Shown in pieces: positions 58,773 through 64,000 of a stretch of 64,000 bases of DNA; position 1 is the stretch's first letter; each line of letters starts with the position of its first letter. A program made the translations under genes and the position numbers. Below the pieces are notes generated by a model. It did not search any database. It had not been told where the DNA came from and saw nothing but the letters and a program-made list of their open reading frames with translations. The stretch spans positions 4,153,570-4,217,569 of the forward strand of contig VZQC01005070.1 in the NCBI GenBank assembly GCA_009823505.1, given 5' to 3'. Origin of the DNA: Rhizomys pruinosus. Lineage: Eukaryota; Chordata; Mammalia; Rodentia; Spalacidae.

Positions 58773-59492
58773 AACTAGCCAATAGAAAAGATTTGAGGTC
58801 AGTACTAGAACTGGCCAATAGAGAGGCTTTCAGGTCAGTGCTAGAACTAGCCAAGAGAGAAGCTTTGAGATCGGTACTAGAACTAGCCAATAGAGAAGCT
58901 TTGAGGTCAGCACTAGAACTGGCCAATAGAGAAGCTTTTAGGTCAGTACTAGAACTGGCCAGTAGAGAAGCTTTGAGGTCAGTACTAGGACTAGCCAAAA
59001 GAGAAGCTTTGAGGTCAGCACTAGAACTACTCAATAGAGAGGCTTTGAGATCAGTACTAGAACTAGTCAATAGAGAAGCTTTGCGGTCAGTATTAGAACT
59101 AACCAATAGAGAAGCTTTGAGGTCAGTACTAGAACTGGCCAATAGAGAAGCTTTGAGATCAGTACTAGAACTAGCCAATAGAGAAGCTTTGAGATCAGTA
59201 CTAGAACTAGCCAATAGAGAAGCTTTGAGGTCAGTACTAGAACTAACCAATAGAGAAGCTTTGAGGTCAGTACTAGAACTAGCCAATAGAGAAGCTTTGA
59301 GATCAGTACTAGAACTAGCCAATAGAGAAGCTTTGAGGTCAGTACCAGAACTAGCCAATAGAGAAGCATTGAGGTCAGTACTAGAACTAGCCAATAGAGA
59401 AGCTTTGAGGTCAGCACTAGAACTAGCCAATAGAGGAGCTTTGAGGTCAGTACTAGAACTAGCCAATAGAGAAGCTTTGAGATCAGTACTAG
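58773..59492. repeat. 36-bp minisatellite, exactly 20 units
   Basis: The 720-bp array has unit ACTAGCCAATAGAGAAGCTT followed by TGAGGTCAGTACTAGA. Units 10-20 are nearly identical, while units 1-9 carry more changes. CCAAT is present in 15 of 20 units, and most carry an AAGCTT site. Because 36 is a multiple of three, any stop-free frame stays open, so three overlapping open frames appear (for example 259 codons minus and 234 plus, with 12-residue repeats such as KASLLASSSTDL). I see no evidence that any is translated. Confidence 0.97.
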
Positions 59493-59539
59493 CTTGATTT
59501 TGCTTTGTTCTATGACACACACATGTAGCATTTTCTGAA

Positions 59540-60690
59540 ATAGGTTCTTATTATCAAGTCCTGTCAGATAACAAGAGCATCTGCAATAGCCAAGATCTTT
59601 TGGGTATTAACTAGGAACCTTGGTCAACAACTTCAAAAGAGGGGCTCTGTTTCCAAGCTGGCAAACTATGTCTACTGGTGCAATATGGCTCTAATATTAT
59701 GCGAGTAAGCAAACATTTTGTGATTGTTTTTAAGGTCAGCTTCACAAAATGAATACCATACTTGGCCATTATATTAGACCTAGAAACCTGTGCCAAGAAA
59801 GGTCACAGACTATAAGGAACATCGTACTAATTATTATTCTGCTAAATGGGGTTATACCAAGACCTAATGACTTATTGTTATAACCACAGATACATGCATT
59901 TCTCAACTCTCATCATTAAGATTGTTCTTACACAGCAGATGGTGATTATCACAGAGATCCACAACTAATCACTGGGCAAGGAATACGAAACTGTAGAGTG
60001 CCTATCTCTAATGGGACGCAGAAAAAACTATTGTCTCCCAAGGTCTGGGATAATTGCAGAAGAGGAGATGAGAAGATTGTAAGAGCCAGAATTGGTGGAT
60101 TATTATAAGGAAACAGTGTTTTCCAGACAGCAAAGCAGTTATTCATATGAATTAACAGCAATTGTGACAACATGCACAAGCCAAGTCATCTTTGGGCACC
60201 AAGAAGGAGATGTGGGTAAAGACTCCCAAATTTAACGCAGGAACTATTGGCAACCAAGAGAAGCTGAGAGAGGGGGAGTCCATTCTCGTTATGTTTGTGA
60301 CTCTTGGTAGATTGACCAGGATCCAAGAGGATGGATCCATGTTGAAGGACATTTTGAGACAATAATTAGGTCAAAAGGGTCTTAAAATAGTAATAATAGC
60401 CAGGTGTGGTGATGCACAACTTTAATACCATTACTCAGGAGGTAGAGGCAGGTGGATCTCTGTGAGTTCAAGGCCAGCCTGGTCTGCATAGTGAGCTCCA
60501 GGCCAGCTGGGACTAAAGGGAGACCCTGTCTCAAAAAGATCCCCCCCCCAAAATAGTAATAATAATAGAGGACAAGTAACTGGGTAGGGGCATGGTAGTA
60601 AGGAAGGACACATGGGGGGGGGGTTCTGCATATGATCAAAATACATTGTATAAAATTCCCAAATATTAAATTAATTTTTTAATAAAAACT
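59540..60690 (+). mobile_element. L1 (Lx-type) 3' UTR
   Basis: Plus-strand order includes GCACTGGTGCAATATGG-like text at 59670, GGGATAATTGCAGAAGAGGA, GATTGTAAGAGCCAGAATTG, GGAAACAGTGTTTTCCAGAC, GTGACAACATGCACAAG and a tail CATATGATCAAAATACATTG then AATAAAAA. It is interrupted by a B1 at 60399-60549 and starts within 50 bp of the minisatellite. Confidence 0.75.
60399..60549 (+). mobile_element. B1 SINE inside L1 3' UTR
   Basis: B1 with exact duplication AAAATAGTAATAATA at 60384-60398 and 60550-60564. Its tail is a C run (60541-60549) rather than A. Confidence 0.94.
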
Positions 60691-60869
60691 AACAACGATC
60701 CAGAAAATCCAAAGAACTTGGTCTGTGTCATTTGGCAAGTTCGTGTCAGGGGAGAGCTCAGCAGCATAGAACTAGAGGATTGCATTACTTTTACCAGTTT
60801 CAGGCACTTAAAAAATTTCAGAAGGTATAGAATCGGGGAAATGGGCAGTAGGCTCCCTCCCTAACCAAG

Positions 60870-61128
60870 GAAGTACTGAAAAATGTTTCCTGCTGGGGAG
60901 GGAGAGTAGAGTCACTTTAAGGTAGTGACTCTAGTAGGAACCCTAGCCTCCAGTGGATGAACTTACAGTGAGGGACATTGGATACAAATGCTTGACTGGG
61001 TAAGACTTAACATATATGACAAAATACCTGAATCTAGTGGAGTGTTCTAGCTGTGGGGAGGGAGAAAAGCTTTAAATTTGATTAAGATAAATTATACAAA
61101 ATGTATAAAAACTTAATAAAAATTGGAG
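60870..61128 (+). mobile_element. Second L1 3' end
   Basis: CTCCAGTGGATGAACTTACA, GTGGGGAGGGAGAAAAGC and a tail ATTATACAAAATGTATAAAA then CTTAATAAAAATTGGAG. Same tail type as the antisense copy at 12.0 kb. Confidence 0.65.
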
Positions 61129-61485
61129 AAAAACAAAAATTTCGGGAGAGCTCATCAATATCTTCATTTTTTTAAGAGAAAAAAAATTTAGATTTTTGTC
61201 CATGACAGATATTTATCCAGAATATTAAATGTGTAAATACAAACTCTTTCAAAGAAAACTTGAAAGATATGGTTCTTGTGTGGCCACAACATCTCGGCAT
61301 CAAATGCAGAAACACACAGAACTTTAATTATTAGAGTGGGTACATATGAAATGTCCTTGTAAGACAGGAAATAAATGCAGCTAAATCTACTCATTTCAAT
61401 AAATAAAATAGCTTTAATTCTAATAAAATGTCATACTTAGAACAAAATAGTCAAATTCGCTGTGACTTTATCATCATTTTTGTTG

Positions 61486-61645
61486 TATTTATTTCATGTA
61501 CATACACGTACATATTCCATAGCATCCATATGGAGGTGCGAGGAGGACAACTGGTGAGATTCGGTTCTCTTTTTCCACCATGTGAGACCTAGGGATTTAT
61601 CTCTGGGCAGGCAGCAAATATTTTTAGCATTGGGCTACCTCACTT
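61486..61645 (-). mobile_element. Diverged B3 SINE
   Basis: Antisense B3 words TATGGAGGTGCGAGGAGGAC, AACTGGTGAGATTCGGTTCT and TTCCACCATGTGAGACCTAG, then a mutated tRNA-like head. Confidence 0.75.
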
Positions 61646-62671
61646 TTTCTCATCTTTAAGTGGTTCTCACTTAGGTATCCTTAGTTAAAAATCAAATATC
61701 TAATCCACAGTTCTTGCGTTGTAAAAAAAAAAAATGACATTACATATTAATGTTGTGTTATTCCACGCTAAAAGATTTAGGTGGTCAATCATCCTGTGCA
61801 GTTTCTGTGTTTATTGAATTATGTGTTGAATAAGTTGTTGTCAAGCACTAATTTGCAGCAGCAGCAAAGGGGCCTCCCCCCATTAAGACGTGACAATCCT
61901 CATGATGTAGTGATTGGGAAGAGGTGAACTTAGTGATCAATGACTTGTTTGAGCAAAATGAAAAATCCATGCACATAAAAACACTATGGAACCCTGGGAC
62001 AAACAAAAGAGTATCAAGAAAAATCAAAGTCATTATGGAACTATTGCCAGACCATACTGCAAAATTGTACATGTTCATCTTTCTATCTCCCTAAAGACAC
62101 GGGAATATAATCACACATCACATGTAATTCTCTTTGATTATGCATATGACCACCTAACATGCAATGGACTGAATCAAAGCCTGTATTGTTTCTGATTATG
62201 ACTCTTTTTACAGCTCTAGAATAATGAGAATCATGCTTTGGAATCTCTGAATTCTCTAGTGTGTTTCCCATACAAAATTTCAAATACAACGAAGTCAGAA
62301 GACTGTATTTCAAAGTTGGGGGATAGTTTTTAGGAAAAGATGTACATCTCAATGTGGCCATCTTTTACAAGAGCAAATGTTTATTCTGAAAATGTATTTG
62401 ATGAAAAAGGTATGTAGACTACTTTGTCAAATGTTCTTCAGTCTTACAATCCAAATAGGCTAAAAATAGTAAGCTTAGCTAGCGAGAGTTGAGAGATGAA
62501 TGAATATTCTTTCTATTCCCTGTCGTATGGTCTGCAAGCTTTAGGTGGAGTTCCATTGCAGGTGCTTCACTTGGGGTTGGTCATTTCCCAGACACTTGTT
62601 CTCTGTGTTTGACCAGTTGTGGAACTCTGTAAAATCCTCCATCTTTTGCAAAAAGAAGCTTCTTGGACTGA
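61646..62671. other. Unique intergenic DNA
   Basis: No recognised repeat. It supplies the first 40 or so codons of the chimeric open frame that enters the next L1. Confidence 0.45.
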
Positions 62672-64000
62672 AGAACAAAAACCACATGATCATCTCAATA
62701 GATGCAGAAAAAGCCTTCAAAAGAATCCAGCATCCCTTCATGCTTAAAGTCCTAGAAGTAATTGGACTAGAGGGATCATTCCTCAATGTAATCAAAGCCA
62801 TATACAAGAAACCCACAGCCAACATCATCCTAAATGGAAAAAAGTTACAAGCATTCCCTTTAAAGGCAGGAACACAGCAAGACTACCCACTCCTCTTCAA
62901 TACAGTGCTTGAAATGCTTGCTAGGCCAATAAAAAAAGAAAGGGAAATTAAAGGAGTACTAATTAGAAAACAGGAAGTCAAGCTATCCCTTTTTGCAGAC
63001 AATATGACAGTTTACCTAAGGGATGCTAAAAACACCATCAGAAAATTCCTAAAAATGATAAAGACTTTCAGTAAAGTTGTGGGATACAAAATTAACTTAC
63101 AAAGATCAGTAGCTTTTCTTTACACCAAGAACAAGCAACTGAAGAGGGAATATAAGGAAAACTTCCCACTCAAAATAGCATCAAAAACAATAAAATACCT
63201 AGGAACAAATGTAACCAAAGACACCAAAGAACTCTACAACAAAAATTTTAAACCCCTGAAGAAGGAGATAGAAAAAGACATCATAAGAGGGAAAGACCTC
63301 CCATGCTCATGGATTAGAAAAAATAATATAGTAAAAATTTCCATTCTACCCAAATTAATATACAGATTCAGTGAGATTCCAATTAAAATCCCCCATGAGT
63401 TTCTTCACAGACTTGGAAAAAATCCTTAAATTCATATGGAAAAACAAAAGATCCCAAATAGCCAAAGCAAATCTGAGTAAAAAGTGCAGTACAAGGGAGA
63501 TCACTATACCAGACTTCAAATTATTACAGGGCTGTAGTCATAAAAACAGCCTGGTACTGGCACAAAAACAGACCCATAGACCAATGGAACAAAATTGAAG
63601 ATCCAAACTTGAGCACACACAATTTTAGCCACCTCATATTTGACAAAGGGGGCAGGTAGACCCAGTGGAGGAAAGACAGCATCTTCAGCAAATGATGCTG
63701 GCAAAACTGGATTAACACTTGAGGAAGAATAAAACTAAAGCCCTACCTCTTTCCCTGTACAAAAATCAACTCCGAATGGTTCAAAGACCTCAATGTGAAA
63801 CCTGAAACTCTGAAGGTGATAGAAGAAAATGTTGACAGCAACCTACAAGACATAAGACTTCCTAAATCAGACAGCAGCTGCACAGGAAGTGAGGTCCAAA
63901 ATTGCCAAATGGGACCTCATTAAACTCAAAAGTTTCTGTACAGTGAAAGAACAATCAGGGAAGTGAAGAAAAAACCCACAGACTAGGAGGAAACCTTCAC
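62672..64000 (+). pseudogene. 5'-truncated L1 ORF2 (reverse transcriptase to C-terminus), cut by window edge
   Basis: L1 similarity starts abruptly at AACAAAAACCACATGATCAT inside the reverse-transcriptase domain and runs to the end of the window, as expected of a 5'-truncated insertion. An open frame of 294 codons (62545-63429) combines non-L1 flank with RT sequence. The catalytic FADD box reads FADN, losing an essential Asp. Frameshifts occur near 63425 and after 63598. Residues such as KYLGTNVTKDTKELYNKNFK match the 21-kb copy. It is inactive. Confidence 0.9.

Noticed and set aside
58741..59520. Possible CRISPR array or repeat protein
   Set aside because: The 36-bp units are directly adjacent with no unique spacers, and the context is a mammalian genome. 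Open frames follow from the unit being a multiple of three.

Overview
The window looks like intergenic DNA from a muroid rodent genome. It is full of B1 and tRNA-derived B2 SINEs with clean target-site duplications, ID/B1 fusion SINEs of the B4 type, rodent L1 (Lx-like) LINEs with long 3' UTRs, a MaLR-type LTR, MER5/URR1-like hAT relics and many microsatellites. No intact host protein-coding gene, rRNA or tRNA gene was found. All long open frames fall in L1 remnants, SINEs, a minisatellite or an almost pure G/C block. The B2 copies differ from the mouse and rat forms I remember, so a non-Mus, non-Rattus muroid such as a gerbil, vole or hamster relative is possible. I cannot fix the species.

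Layout: 1-6.8 kb is unique DNA with scattered SINEs. 6.8-9.5 kb is the oddest part: a near-perfect foldback (two 167-bp arms around a T12/A18 centre) runs straight into about 2.35 kb of nearly pure G+C sequence that ends at a single N (9517). This is probably an assembly or sequencing artefact, but it contains three short islands of ordinary composition that could be real. 9.6-16.8 kb carries antisense L1 relics of different ages, including an ORF2 segment split by two young B2s. 19.1-20.3 kb is an antisense L1 3' UTR. 21.2-26.9 kb is a full-length, TSD-bounded but dead L1 on the + strand. 27.1-28.2 kb holds a hAT-like element and a MaLR-like LTR.

29-41 kb is mostly unique DNA with SINEs, a 200-bp pyrimidine tract and a MER5A relic, and includes AT-rich stretches that could be conserved non-coding DNA. 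41.1-42.8 kb is a pile-up of L1 3' ends, two of them arranged as an inverted pair. 43-54 kb is unique DNA with SINEs, including a three-deep nest at 51.6-52.4 kb. 55-56.9 kb is an antisense L1 split by a second L1 tail and a hAT-like element. 58.8-59.5 kb is an exact 20 x 36-bp minisatellite, immediately followed by an Lx-type L1 3' UTR. The right edge (62.7-64 kb) is a 5'-truncated L1 ORF2 with a mutated catalytic motif.

Nothing in the window forms an operon or pathway. Its story is retrotransposition, nesting and local duplication. Family names were assigned from remembered consensus features, not from a search.
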